The position numbers were made by a program, and so were the translations under genes. A stretch of DNA of 64,000 nucleotides from Microvirga terrestris (GTDB taxonomy: Bacteria; Pseudomonadota; Alphaproteobacteria; Rhizobiales; Beijerinckiaceae), in contig NZ_JADQDN010000001.1 of the NCBI RefSeq assembly GCF_015694425.1, positions 558,001-622,000 of the forward strand, written 5' to 3'. Positions 55,374 through 63,898 of this stretch are shown in pieces. Below the pieces are notes generated by a model. The model had not been told where the DNA came from and did no database searches. It was given only the letters and a program-made list of their open reading frames with translations. Every line of letters begins with the position of its first letter. Position 1 is the first letter of the stretch.

Positions 55374-56354
55374 TCAGTAGGCGTCCGCAATGAGCTGTGT
55401 CGCATTCGACTTGTCGAAGAAGCGGTCGGTGTTCACCACCCACGGCTCGATTTGCTCGCCCTTGGCGTAGCGGGCCAGGGTCTCGAAGGCTTTAGGTCCG
55501 AATTTCGGATTGCACTCCACTGTCGCGAGCATCTTGCCGTCGATGATGGCCTGCAGTGCGTCACGGGTGCCATCGATCGAGACGACGATCACGTCCTTGC
55601 CGGGCTTCTTGCCAGCCGCTTCAAGGGCCGCGATAGCACCGATCGCCATTTCGTCGTTGTGTGCGTAGATGGCGGTTGCATCGGGGTGCGCCTGCAGAAG
55701 CGTTTCGGCTACCTGGCGGCCCTTGTCACGTGCGAAGTCGCCCGACTGAGAGGCCACGACCTTCATGCCGGAATGGGCCTTGATGTAATCCTCAAAGCCC
55801 TTGCGGCGATCATTGGCCGGCGAGGAGCCCGTGGTGCCCTCGAGCTGGATGATCTTGGCATTGCCGTTCATGGCCTTGGTCAGAGCCTCAGCGGCGCGCT
55901 TGCCTTCATCAACGAAATCGGAGCCGATGAATGTCACGTAGTCACGGCCAGCCTTGGCCAGGCTCTGGTCTACGTTTCGATCAAGAAGGACGACTGGAAT
56001 GCCTGCTCTCTTGGCGGCCATGACGGCCGGGATCAAAGGCTTTTCCTCTCGTGGGGCGAGGAAGATCAGGTCAACGCCTTGGGCGATCATCGAATTGACA
56101 TCTGCCACCTGCTTGGCGGCAGACCCGGCAGCATCCGTGTAGACGAGCTGATGACCGAGCTTGGCGGCCTCCGCCTTCATGCTCTCCGTCTGCGCAATGC
56201 GCCACGGGTTGTTCGACTCGGTCTGCGCGAAGCCGACCTTGTACTTGTCCTTCTGCTTCAGCTTAGGCAACTCCTGCGCGGACACGCCGCCAAGTCCTAG
56301 ACCAATGGCAGCAACACCAGTCGCGAGGGCAAGGAAAGTCCTTCTCAGCATCAT
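55374..56354 (-). CDS. ytfQ: Sugar ABC periplasmic binding protein (YtfQ-like)
   Basis: This 326-residue protein has a Sec signal peptide of about 26 residues (cleaved near GVSAQE) and a periplasmic-binding-protein fold very like YtfQ: VGFAQTESNNPWRIAQTESMKAEA, QGVDLIFLAPREEKPLIPAVMAAK, VVLLDRNVD, QLEGTTGSSPANDRRKGFEDYIKA, YAHNDEMAIGAIAALEAAGKKPGKD and VSIDGTRDALQAI. YtfQ binds galactofuranose; related proteins bind other furanoses or hexoses. It precedes its ATPase and permeases. Confidence 0.9.
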   Translation of the reverse strand: MMLRRTFLALATGVAAIGLGLGGVSAQELPKLKQKDKYKVGFAQTESNNPWRIAQTESMKAEAAKLGHQLVYTDAAGSAAKQVADVNSMIAQGVDLIFLAPREEKPLIPAVMAAKRAGIPVVLLDRNVDQSLAKAGRDYVTFIGSDFVDEGKRAAEALTKAMNGNAKIIQLEGTTGSSPANDRRKGFEDYIKAHSGMKVVASQSGDFARDKGRQVAETLLQAHPDATAIYAHNDEMAIGAIAALEAAGKKPGKDVIVVSIDGTRDALQAIIDGKMLATVECNPKFGPKAFETLARYAKGEQIEPWVVNTDRFFDKSNATQLIADAY

Positions 56355-56431
56355 CTTCCTCCATCAGGTTTTTTATGCCCCGTTGTCGGGGTTCTTAAGC
56401 TATTGCCGCGATCCTTTATGGCTGCGGGTCG

Positions 56432-57904
56432 TCACCAGCGGACGTAAGTTGTCTGCTTCCGCAGGTATCCGTCGAAACCGTACTTCCCGTCCTCGCCGCC
56501 GAGGCCGGAATGCTTCCAGCCGCTGTGGAAGCCTTGAACAAGCTCACCGCAAGGACGGTTGACATAAAGCTCGCCGAAGGAGAGCTCGCGTGAGAGCCGC
56601 ATCACCCGGCGCAGGTCGTTGGTGTAGACATAAGCCGACAGGCCGTAGCTGCTGTCGTTAGCGAAACTCAGCGCCTGCTCGAAGCTGTCGACCGTCATGA
56701 CCGGAGCAACCGGACCGAAGATCTCCCGCTGCATGACGGATGCCTTGTTGGTATCGACCCGGAGCACCGTAGGCTCGAACCAATGACCACGGGAGAAGTC
56801 ACCTTCCGTCAGACGATGCCCGCCTGCGAGAACCTCGGCACCGGCCGCAATGGCGTCGTTCACGATCTCCTCGACCTTGTCGACTTCAGGTCGGTTCACC
56901 TTCGGGCCCATATCGGGGTTGGTCATGGGATCGGCGAGGCGCATCTGCTTAACGCGGGATACGAACTTGTCGAGGAAAGGCTCGGCGATGGCCTTATGCA
57001 GATACATGCGCTCGTTGCAGGTGCAGATCTGACCGCAATTGGTGAAGCGCGAGACAATGGCCGCCTCTACGGCCGCTTCGATATCGGCATCATCAAGAAC
57101 GATGAATGGCGCCTTTCCGCCCAGTTCAAGGCGCACGACCTTCAGATCATGGGCGCCTGCCGCATAAATCTCCCGTCCTGCACGGACGCTGCCCGTCATG
57201 GTGATCATGGCGCTGATCGGGGAGCGTACCAGCGCATCACCCACCGTGCGTCCGTCGCCCGTCACAACATTGAGCACGCCCTTCGGGATGCCGACCTCAT
57301 GCGCAAGGCGGGCGATCTCAAGCGCCGACAGGGGAGTAGACTCGTGTCCTTTAACCACCATGGTATTGCCGGCAACGAGAGCAGGGCCGATCTTGCGAGC
57401 AGCCAAAGCCGCGGGGTAGTTCCAGGCCGTCAGGCCGACGACTACGCCGAAGGGGACCCGGCGGATCCAGACTTCCTCATTCTGGAAGTCTGAAGGGAGA
57501 ATGTCGCCCTCAATGCGGCGTGCGCTCTCGGCAGCGAAGGTTAGGAAGGTGATAACGGCATCGATTTCGCCTTCGGCCTGGTTCAGAGGCTTGCCCTGCT
57601 CCAGCACCACGACGCGTGCGAGATGCGCTTTGTCCCGTTTAACCGCCGCTGCAAGATCGGACACATAGCCGGCACGAATGATCGGCGGGAGGGCAGCCCA
57701 TGCGGGCTGTGCGCGACGCGCTGCCTCCAGAGCATCAATCGCGTCCTCGGCTGTTCCCGCCGGGACGGAGGCAAAGACAGCCTCGTTGGCTGGGTTCTCG
57801 ACCTCGGAGCGTCCTGTTGACCGGCCATCGGTCCAAACCCCGTCGATATACATCTGGTAGTGGGTCACAGCCTCTTGGTGGCCAACCTGAACCGAAGTGG
57901 TCAT
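56432..57904 (-). CDS. aldA: Aldehyde dehydrogenase (lactaldehyde dehydrogenase AldA-like)
   Basis: This 490-residue enzyme has GNTMVVKGHESTP for NAD binding, base Glu260 in LELGGKAP and nucleophile Cys294 in NCGQICTCNER. The C-terminal QGFHSGWKHSGLGGEDGKYGFDGYL closely follows E. coli AldA, which oxidises L-lactaldehyde and glycolaldehyde. GAGGACC precedes the ATG. It is first in the minus-strand cluster, about 80 bases before the binding protein, and would oxidise a short aldehyde made in the pathway. It could in principle oxidise sulfolactaldehyde from the SQ operon, but it is not next to it. Confidence 0.88.
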   Translation of the reverse strand: MTTSVQVGHQEAVTHYQMYIDGVWTDGRSTGRSEVENPANEAVFASVPAGTAEDAIDALEAARRAQPAWAALPPIIRAGYVSDLAAAVKRDKAHLARVVVLEQGKPLNQAEGEIDAVITFLTFAAESARRIEGDILPSDFQNEEVWIRRVPFGVVVGLTAWNYPAALAARKIGPALVAGNTMVVKGHESTPLSALEIARLAHEVGIPKGVLNVVTGDGRTVGDALVRSPISAMITMTGSVRAGREIYAAGAHDLKVVRLELGGKAPFIVLDDADIEAAVEAAIVSRFTNCGQICTCNERMYLHKAIAEPFLDKFVSRVKQMRLADPMTNPDMGPKVNRPEVDKVEEIVNDAIAAGAEVLAGGHRLTEGDFSRGHWFEPTVLRVDTNKASVMQREIFGPVAPVMTVDSFEQALSFANDSSYGLSAYVYTNDLRRVMRLSRELSFGELYVNRPCGELVQGFHSGWKHSGLGGEDGKYGFDGYLRKQTTYVRW

Positions 57905-58045
57905 GGCCGGTCCTCGCCAAATTCCCTCCAGGGAATCTGCGGGTCAGAGTTCGACAGCGGGGTGCCTTGGGATGGCGTCACCAGTCTCTCTCCCTGTTTG
58001 CTCAAGCGGAGCAATGTCAAACCAAACGTCAGTTCGTGATCTATT

Positions 58046-58056
58046 TGGTTCGACCG
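58046..58056. promoter_or_regulatory. Candidate FadR/GntR-type operator, aldA side
   Basis: TGGTTCGACCG matches the FadR-subfamily pattern TGGT-N3-ACCA at all but the last base. With flanks TTTGGT/ACCGAA it is symmetric at five of six half-site positions. It lies just downstream of the predicted aldA -10. Confidence 0.45.
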
Positions 58057-58184
58057 AATTTAGGATGGTCAGACAGTCGTGAGCTGTCAAGGCCTATCGT
58101 TCTCAGCCTTCTCAATCTGATGCTATGGATTTGCTGATTAATTCTGGCGGATATTAGGCGCCTCAATCATAGGTCCATGGATTT

Positions 58185-58195
58185 TGGTCGGACCA
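58185..58195. promoter_or_regulatory. Candidate FadR/GntR-type operator, regulator side
   Basis: TGGTCGGACCA is a perfect palindrome and an exact TGGT-N3-ACCA match, 84 bases before the GntR-family start codon, suitable for autoregulation. Confidence 0.5.
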
Positions 58196-58278
58196 TATGC
58201 TACGTTCACCTGCCTGCAGATCAACTCTACCACGCGTAGAACGCGCGCCAGGGACTGAATGACAAGAACGAGGGGAGC

Positions 58279-59016
58279 ATGGACCAGAGCGAGAAGCTGC
58301 ATGGCCACGCCGCGACAGAGGCAGGCACCCGGCGGTCGGATGCAGTGGCAGCCGAACTGGTACGAATGATTGAAACAGGCGGCCTTCAGGAGGGTGAACG
58401 CCTTCCGGCCGAGCGCGACCTGATGCAGCGCTACGGCGTGAGCCGGGCGGCTATTCGGGAGGCGATAGTCTCGCTCGCCAATCGCGGCCTCGTTGAAACG
58501 CGCCTCGGGCATCGCCCTATTGTCCGTAAGCCTGATTATGAGGTCGCTGTCGACAAGGTGGGCAATCTCGTCGGTCATCTCATGATTGATCGGAAGGGCG
58601 TCTGGAATCTGTTCGAGACCCGGATTTTCATGGAGACCACACTGGCGCGCTGGGCCGCGAAGCACGCGCGGCGTGACGATCTCGAAGATCTCCGGGCGGC
58701 GCTCAACGCCAACCGAGAGGCGATCGGCAATCCGGTTCTGTTTGATGAGACCGACGCTGCATTTCACGCAGTCCTTTATCGGATTCCTGGAAATCCGATC
58801 TACCCGGCGATCCACAAGGCTTATGTGGATTGGTTGACTCAGCATTGGCGCTCAATGAAGCGCGGTGCAGGCATCGACCAGATGAACTGCGCCGGGCACG
58901 AGGCCATCTTCGAAGCCATCCTTGCCCGTGATCCCGACAATGCGGAGGAGGCCATGCGCCGCCATCTTGTTGCAGCATGGGAGTTCGTGAGGTCCACCTT
59001 TCCGTCGGATAGTTGA
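58279..59016 (+). CDS. GntR-family regulator, FCD (FadR) type
   Basis: This 245-residue protein has an N-terminal winged helix (LPAERDLMQRYGVSRAAIREAIVSLANRGLVETRLGHRPIV). The C-terminal FCD ligand domain keeps the metal set in ETDAAFHAVL, GHEAIFEAI and MRRHL. GAGGGGAG precedes the ATG. FCD regulators answer to small carboxylates, which fits control of the divergent sugar-acid cluster by a pathway acid. Two TGGT-N3-ACC sites upstream are likely targets. Confidence 0.88.
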   Translation: MDQSEKLHGHAATEAGTRRSDAVAAELVRMIETGGLQEGERLPAERDLMQRYGVSRAAIREAIVSLANRGLVETRLGHRPIVRKPDYEVAVDKVGNLVGHLMIDRKGVWNLFETRIFMETTLARWAAKHARRDDLEDLRAALNANREAIGNPVLFDETDAAFHAVLYRIPGNPIYPAIHKAYVDWLTQHWRSMKRGAGIDQMNCAGHEAIFEAILARDPDNAEEAMRRHLVAAWEFVRSTFPSDS

Positions 59017-59121
59017 ATCAAGCCTTGTTACATCGAATAACGACTGCGATCGTTGCAGCGATGCGATGGTCATCACGGCGTCACAGAAACGCCTCTAGAG
59101 ACCTGTTCAGGAGGAGAGACC

Positions 59122-60270
59122 ATGAACTATCTTGCACTGATCGGATCCGTAACTGTCATTCTGCCTGTGATGATCGGATCATCACAGGCTCAGGAAAGAA
59201 CGCTGACCGGTACACCGACCATTGTGGTCGCCCACCGCGGAGCCAGCGGCTATCTGCCAGAGCATACGCTTGAAGGCTACAAGATGGCCGTTGAGATGGG
59301 AGCTGATTTTATCGAGCCCGATCTCGTCGTCACGAAAGACGGCGTGCTGATCGCTCGGCACGAGCCGATGCTGAGCGGTACCACCGATGTGGCGAACCGG
59401 CCTGAATTCGCCTCCCGCAAGACGACCCGCAAGGTCGACGGCGTCGATACGAGTGACTGGTTTGCCAGCGACTTCACCCTCGCCGAGATTAAGCAGCTCC
59501 GCGCCAAGCAGGCCATGGCCGACCGCGATCAATCGAAGAATGGTCAGCTTCAGATTCCGACCCTGCAGGAAGTGATCGACCTGGCCAAGAAGGAAGGCGT
59601 TGCAAGAGGGAGGGCTGTCGGCATTGCTCCGGAGACCAAGCATTCGACCTTCCATGCCGCTCTCGGTTTACCAATAGAAGACCGGCTGGTGAACGTCCTG
59701 AAGGAGGCCGGCTGGGCTGACGCATCCGCGCCTGTGGTCATTCAAAGCTTCGAGGTAGCTAATCTGAAATACCTTGACACGCGGATCGACGTGAAGCTGG
59801 CGCAGCTGCTGGATGCTGAGGACGTGGACAAGGACGGCAACATCGTCCTCAGCGCGCCCTATGCCCAACCCTATGATTTTGTGGTGGTTGGCGACAAGCG
59901 CACCTACAAGGACCTTCTGACGAAGGAAGGCTTGGCTGAGGTTAAGTCCTATGCTGACATCCTCGCGCCGTGGAAGCCCTACATCCTCCCGACCAAGCAG
60001 GTTGACCAGAACAGCGACGGCAAGGCGGACGACCTGAACGGCGACGGAAAGGCCGATGAGCAGGATCGTGTTCTCGCTGAACCATCCAGTGTTGTGAAGG
60101 ACGCCCATGCTGCGGGCCTCCAGGTGTTCACCTGGACCTTCCGCAACGAGCCTAAGCGCCTAGCCTCGACTTTCAAGGGTGATCCGGCGGCCGAGTACAA
60201 GGCGTTCTATGCTCTCGGCGTTGATGGCCTCTTCAGCGACTTCCCCGATACCGCCGTGAAGGCGCGTTGA
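59122..60270 (+). CDS. glpQ: Periplasmic glycerophosphodiester phosphodiesterase
   Basis: From ATG 59122 (GAGGAGAGACC upstream) it has 382 residues with a Sec signal peptide (cleaved near SSQAQE); the frame back to 59053 lacks a site. GDPD markers are VVAHRGASGYLPEHTLEGYKMA, FIEPDLVVTKDGVLIARHEP and QSFEVANLKYLD. An Asp/Gly-rich DQNSDGKADDLNGDGKADEQD stretch near 295-315 resembles paired EF-hand-like calcium loops. It frees glycerol-3-phosphate from lipid head groups in the periplasm. Confidence 0.92.
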   Translation: MNYLALIGSVTVILPVMIGSSQAQERTLTGTPTIVVAHRGASGYLPEHTLEGYKMAVEMGADFIEPDLVVTKDGVLIARHEPMLSGTTDVANRPEFASRKTTRKVDGVDTSDWFASDFTLAEIKQLRAKQAMADRDQSKNGQLQIPTLQEVIDLAKKEGVARGRAVGIAPETKHSTFHAALGLPIEDRLVNVLKEAGWADASAPVVIQSFEVANLKYLDTRIDVKLAQLLDAEDVDKDGNIVLSAPYAQPYDFVVVGDKRTYKDLLTKEGLAEVKSYADILAPWKPYILPTKQVDQNSDGKADDLNGDGKADEQDRVLAEPSSVVKDAHAAGLQVFTWTFRNEPKRLASTFKGDPAAEYKAFYALGVDGLFSDFPDTAVKAR

Positions 60271-60293
60271 TCATCAGAATATTCTAAGAGCTA

Positions 60294-60315
60294 CCCGGCA
60301 TCATCCGATGCCGGG
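60294..60315 (+). terminator. Terminator after glpQ
   Basis: CCCGGCATC and GATGCCGGG form a perfect 9-bp stem with a 4-base loop, followed by CTTCTT, 23 bases after the stop. Confidence 0.7.
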
Positions 60316-60335
60316 CTTCTTGTAAGTGCAGAGCT

Positions 60336-60794
60336 TTATCGACATACATCCACCCAGTCGGCGCTGACAAGATCGGCCATGCGCTGCGGATGAATGCGTA
60401 CGGCCGTGTGGATGGAGCCCGCAGCAGGGACAACTTCGTCGAACGCTTTCAGCGAGATGTCGCAATAAACGGGCAGGGGCGTTGCCAAGCCAAAGGGGCA
60501 GACCCCGCCAACCGGATGGCCTGTCAGCGCCTTGACCTGCTCCGCATCCAGCATCGAAGCCTTGCCGCCGAAGGTCGCCTTCACCTTCTTGTTGTCCAGC
60601 CGTGCAGTGCCGCTCGTGACGACGAGAAAGCTTTTCTCGCCAACCCTTAGGGACAGAGTTTTGGCGATTTTCTCTGGCCCAACACCATGAGCTTCCGCAG
60701 CTTGCGCGACAGTGGCGGTGCTCGTTTCCATTTTGATGATCTCGAGGTCCGGTGCGTTCTGGGCGAGAAAGGCGCGAACGGATTCAAAGCTCAT
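60336..60794 (-). CDS. YbaK/EbsC-family aminoacyl-tRNA deacylase
   Basis: This 152-residue protein matches the YbaK/ProX editing domain: VAQAAEAHGVGPEKIAKTLSLRVGEKSFLVVTSG with the conserved Lys, KKVKATFGGKASMLDAEQVKALTGHPVGGVCPFG, and a C-terminal VRIHPQRMADLVSADWVDVC. It hydrolyses mischarged aminoacyl-tRNA (Cys- or Ala-tRNAPro type). It stands alone, convergent with glpQ. Confidence 0.9.
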   Translation of the reverse strand: MSFESVRAFLAQNAPDLEIIKMETSTATVAQAAEAHGVGPEKIAKTLSLRVGEKSFLVVTSGTARLDNKKVKATFGGKASMLDAEQVKALTGHPVGGVCPFGLATPLPVYCDISLKAFDEVVPAAGSIHTAVRIHPQRMADLVSADWVDVCR

Positions 60795-60917
60795 GGCCGG
60801 ATGACTCCCTTCAGAATGGCGGGGATATGTGGGAGCGTCTCAAAGACAGGCGTCCCTCACAGGTGCAAGGACTGCTCTTATGATAGCCGCCAGCCTGCCA
60901 GGAAGGCAAACTCTGCC

Positions 60918-61772
60918 CTAGCGATCACCCTCGGGATAGTCCGCCCCCCTGCTCGTTTCGGCCCAGACCTCGATCTCGGCCAGGGTTTCCTTCAACTTGT
61001 TCCGGACGCCTTCCAGGGCGATGGAGCCCAGTACCAGATGCTTGGGCGGGTTTTCCGCCTCGACCGCTTTGATGATGGCCTCCACGGCTCGCACAGGGTC
61101 ACCTGGCTGCTTGCCGCTGTAACTGGCGGTAGCCTCAAGCCGGGTTCCGACTGTGCCTTGATAATCGGCAATCATCGGACGCCGCTGCTGCAAAGATCGA
61201 CCGGCCCAGTCGGTTCGGAATGGGCCAGGCTCGACACAGGTCACCTTGATGCCGAGCGGCGCCACTTCGCGGGAGAGCGAGTCGGACAGGCCCTCCACCG
61301 CGTGTTTGGTCGCCGCGTAGTAACCGGATCCCTCGAAGCCAATGAAGCCAGCCTGTGAGGAGATGTTGACGATATGGCCGCGGCGACGGGCCCTCATGCC
61401 TGGCAGCACGGCCCGGGTCATGGCTGCCAGGCCGAAGACATTGGTGTCGAACTGGGCGCGAATCTCGGCATCGTTGCCTTCCTCGATGGAGGACTGGTAC
61501 CCGTAGCCGGCATTGTTCACCAGGACGTCGATGGATCCGAAGCGGTCCTCGGCCGCTTTCACGGCTGCCGCGATCTGATCAGGCTTGTTGACGTCGAGTG
61601 ACAACGGGAGCGCGTTTTCCTCATGTCCCTGTGTCAGGTCCTGCACCCTGCCGACGTCGCGGGCTGTGACCACCGCGCGCCAGCCCCGGCGCAAGACCAA
61701 TTGAGCGAGCTCCCGCCCGAACCCGGTGGAGCAACCTGTAATAAACCAGACGGGATTGTCGTTCAGTGGCAT
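60918..61772 (-). CDS. Short-chain dehydrogenase/reductase
   Basis: From ATG 61772 (GAGGAGACC upstream) it has 284 residues; the frame extends to 61811 without a site. NADP-type motif TGCSTGFG at the N-terminus, NNAGYG, and the catalytic Ser (ISSQAG), Tyr and Lys (YYAATKHA) are present. It belongs to the oxidoreductase/retinol-dehydrogenase-like SDRs; substrate unknown. Monocistronic. Confidence 0.87.
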   Translation of the reverse strand: MPLNDNPVWFITGCSTGFGRELAQLVLRRGWRAVVTARDVGRVQDLTQGHEENALPLSLDVNKPDQIAAAVKAAEDRFGSIDVLVNNAGYGYQSSIEEGNDAEIRAQFDTNVFGLAAMTRAVLPGMRARRRGHIVNISSQAGFIGFEGSGYYAATKHAVEGLSDSLSREVAPLGIKVTCVEPGPFRTDWAGRSLQQRRPMIADYQGTVGTRLEATASYSGKQPGDPVRAVEAIIKAVEAENPPKHLVLGSIALEGVRNKLKETLAEIEVWAETSRGADYPEGDR

Positions 61773-61866
61773 GTGCGGTCTCCTCTGCTCGGACGGATGC
61801 GGCAAAGGCATATAGGGCCGGATCTAGGGCTGTGAACCGGCTTTCTCGCCTCCATACTCAGCGAAG

Positions 61867-62838
61867 CTAAGCCATCTGAAATTCGATGAGCGGCTCGTCA
61901 TAGATTCCGGTAAGGAGCCTGCCATCCCCTCTAACGACACCGCGATACATGCCCGAGCAGTTGAAGGGCAGGGACACGTTGCCAGCACGATCCACGGCAA
62001 TGATGCCCCCCGAGCCTCCTGCCGGAGCAAGCATATCAATCACGACCCCGTGCGATGCCTGGTCCAGGGTCTGGCCCGTATAACGCATGCGGGAAGCGAT
62101 CTCGTGGGCTGCTGCATAGCGGATGAAAATCTCGCCATGGCCGGTTGCTGATATGGCACAGGTCTCGTTGTCAGCCCAGGTTCCGGCGCCAAAGACAGGG
62201 CTGTCGCCCACACGTCCTGGGGATTTTGCCGTCATGCCGCCAGTGGAGGTCGCAGCAGCGAGATTCCCGTGCCGGTCGCGAGCCACTGCCCCGACGGTGC
62301 CATGCTTGCGCGACTCGTCCTGATCGTCCGCGCCGCTCTGGCGCATGGCAAGCGTCTCCTGCAGGGCCTGCCAGCGTTGTTCGGTGAAGAAGTAGGATGC
62401 CTCCTCGAAAGCAAGACCCTGACGGCGACAGAACTCCATGGCGCTTTCGCCGATGAGCAGCACGTGGCCGGAATGCTCCATCACGGCGCGGGCGGCAAGA
62501 ATGGGATTGCGCGGGCCGCAGATCCCGGCAACAGCTCCAGCGGAGCGGTCACGCCCGTCCATAACGGCAGCATCCATCTCCTGCTTGCCAGCCGATGTGT
62601 AAACCGCGCCACGTCCGGCATTGAAAAGCGGCTCGTCTTCGAGCGCCATTACGGCGGCGGTGACCGCATTTAGCGCGCTTCCACCGTCGGCGAGAACGAT
62701 GCGTCCCGCGTCGAGGGCACGGCGCAGGCCCGCATGATAGGCAGCTTCCCGCTCGGGCGTCATCTTGCTGCGCAAAATCGTTCCTGCGCCGCCATGGATT
62801 GCAAGGGCGAAGTCGTTACCGGATGCGCTGCTGGTCAT
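61867..62838 (-). CDS. Isoaspartyl peptidase/L-asparaginase (Ntn-hydrolase, family T2)
   Basis: This 323-residue precursor has HGGAGTI near the start and the autocleavage site before Thr181 in HGTVGAVARD, which becomes the nucleophile of the beta-subunit; TSTGGMTAKSPGRVGDSP and ATGHGE complete the active site. It hydrolyses isoaspartyl dipeptides and asparagine. It starts 25 bases after the DmpA-type peptidase gene and so forms a peptide-degradation operon with it. Confidence 0.92.
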   Translation of the reverse strand: MTSSASGNDFALAIHGGAGTILRSKMTPEREAAYHAGLRRALDAGRIVLADGGSALNAVTAAVMALEDEPLFNAGRGAVYTSAGKQEMDAAVMDGRDRSAGAVAGICGPRNPILAARAVMEHSGHVLLIGESAMEFCRRQGLAFEEASYFFTEQRWQALQETLAMRQSGADDQDESRKHGTVGAVARDRHGNLAAATSTGGMTAKSPGRVGDSPVFGAGTWADNETCAISATGHGEIFIRYAAAHEIASRMRYTGQTLDQASHGVVIDMLAPAGGSGGIIAVDRAGNVSLPFNCSGMYRGVVRGDGRLLTGIYDEPLIEFQMA

Positions 62839-62863
62839 AAGGGCAGGTGTCCTTTGAAAAGGG

Positions 62864-63898
62864 TTACAAAGCGTCGGTCAGGGCTGGACGGTGATGTCCT
62901 GCGCGGCCGGTCATGGAACCGGCGGCGACGAGGGCGTCGATAACGGCTTCCTGCGTAGCATCGGCTACCGCCTCGAAGAGCAGATCGATACGATTCTCGT
63001 TCAGGATGCAGATATTCACCAGGGCTGCCTTCTCGTCGTGGGAGAGGACATTGGCCGTCGTAAAGCCGAGTGCAATGTCGCCGCTGCCGTGGCCCCAGAA
63101 CGATCCGAGGCGCGCGAGTCCGACACCAGAGCGGCGGATGACGCGCTTGAGTTGCCGGTCGTTCAATGGGATGTCCGTAGCCGCAATGATGATGATCGAC
63201 CCTTTCTCAGTGGCATATCTCTCCATCTGAGTCTCAGGCTGAACGACAACCCTGCCATCGGGAAGACGCAAGTCGCCAGCCCGTCCAAAATTGGAAAGGA
63301 CGAGTACGCCTAGGTGATAGCTCCGATCATCTAGGTCCAGACGCCGGGATGATGTGCCGATGCCACCTTTGAAGCCGAAGGTACTCATGCCGCAGCCGGC
63401 GCCCACTGAGCCGACATCGAAACGAGAGGAGGCGTTTGCCAAAGCGGTGCGTGCGTCCTCTTCGGTGACGGCAAGTGCCTGGATGTCGTTCAGATAGCCA
63501 TCGTTGCACTCGAACACGACAGGATTAACCGTGGCAGTTTCTCGGCCGATATCCGGGTTATGCTCAATCGCGTGTCTCACCAGCGCAGTGCAGCATGTGC
63601 CAACCGCGAGGGTGTTGGTCAGAAGAATAGGGGTCTCGATCGTGCCCAGTTCTTCTACCTGTATCAGACCCGCGCTTTTTCCGAACCCATTCAGGACATG
63701 TACGGCCGCTACCGGCTTCTCGCGATATAAATTGCCGCCATAGGGAACAATAGCCGTTACCCCGGTGCGGATATCTCCATCCACCAGCGTATGGTGGCCG
63801 ACTCGAACACCCTGCACGTCCGTGATGCTGTTCAACTCACCTGTCGGCAGATTGCCGCAGGCGAGGCCGACGTCCCGAGCGCGGGCAGTGCGTTGCAT
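62864..63898 (-). CDS. P1-family self-processing aminopeptidase (DmpA/BapA type)
   Basis: From ATG 63898, which overlaps the upstream stop (ATGA), it has 344 residues; the frame back to 63952 is overlapped by that gene. Features are the N-terminal SITDVQGVRVGHHTL, GFGKSAGLIQVEELG, GAGCGMSTFGFKGGIGTSSR and the autocleavage pair Gly233-Ser234 in EKGSIIIIAATDIPL, Ser being the nucleophile. Members cleave D-, beta- or L-amino-terminal residues. It is coupled to the asparaginase-type gene. Confidence 0.9.
   Translation of the reverse strand: MQRTARARDVGLACGNLPTGELNSITDVQGVRVGHHTLVDGDIRTGVTAIVPYGGNLYREKPVAAVHVLNGFGKSAGLIQVEELGTIETPILLTNTLAVGTCCTALVRHAIEHNPDIGRETATVNPVVFECNDGYLNDIQALAVTEEDARTALANASSRFDVGSVGAGCGMSTFGFKGGIGTSSRRLDLDDRSYHLGVLVLSNFGRAGDLRLPDGRVVVQPETQMERYATEKGSIIIIAATDIPLNDRQLKRVIRRSGVGLARLGSFWGHGSGDIALGFTTANVLSHDEKAALVNICILNENRIDLLFEAVADATQEAVIDALVAAGSMTGRAGHHRPALTDAL

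Larger units (their letters stand above)
57905..58278. promoter_or_regulatory. Divergent control region of aldA cluster and GntR gene
   Basis: This 374-base gap separates the cluster from its likely regulator. On the minus strand, -35 TTGACA (58085-58090) and a weak -10 ATCCTA (58061-58066) lie 18 bases apart and would serve aldA. Two TGGT-N3-ACC sites fall here and are listed separately. Confidence 0.5.

Noticed and set aside
53710..55380. 556-codon plus-strand frame opposite the ABC ATPase
   Set aside because: The opposite strand encodes an unmistakable RbsA-type protein; this frame is His/Asp-rich shadow.
56432..57904. Aldehyde dehydrogenase as the missing sulfolactaldehyde dehydrogenase
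   Set aside because: It is AldA-like by C-terminal motif and lies first in a different, separately regulated cluster 36 kb away; kept only as a distant possibility.
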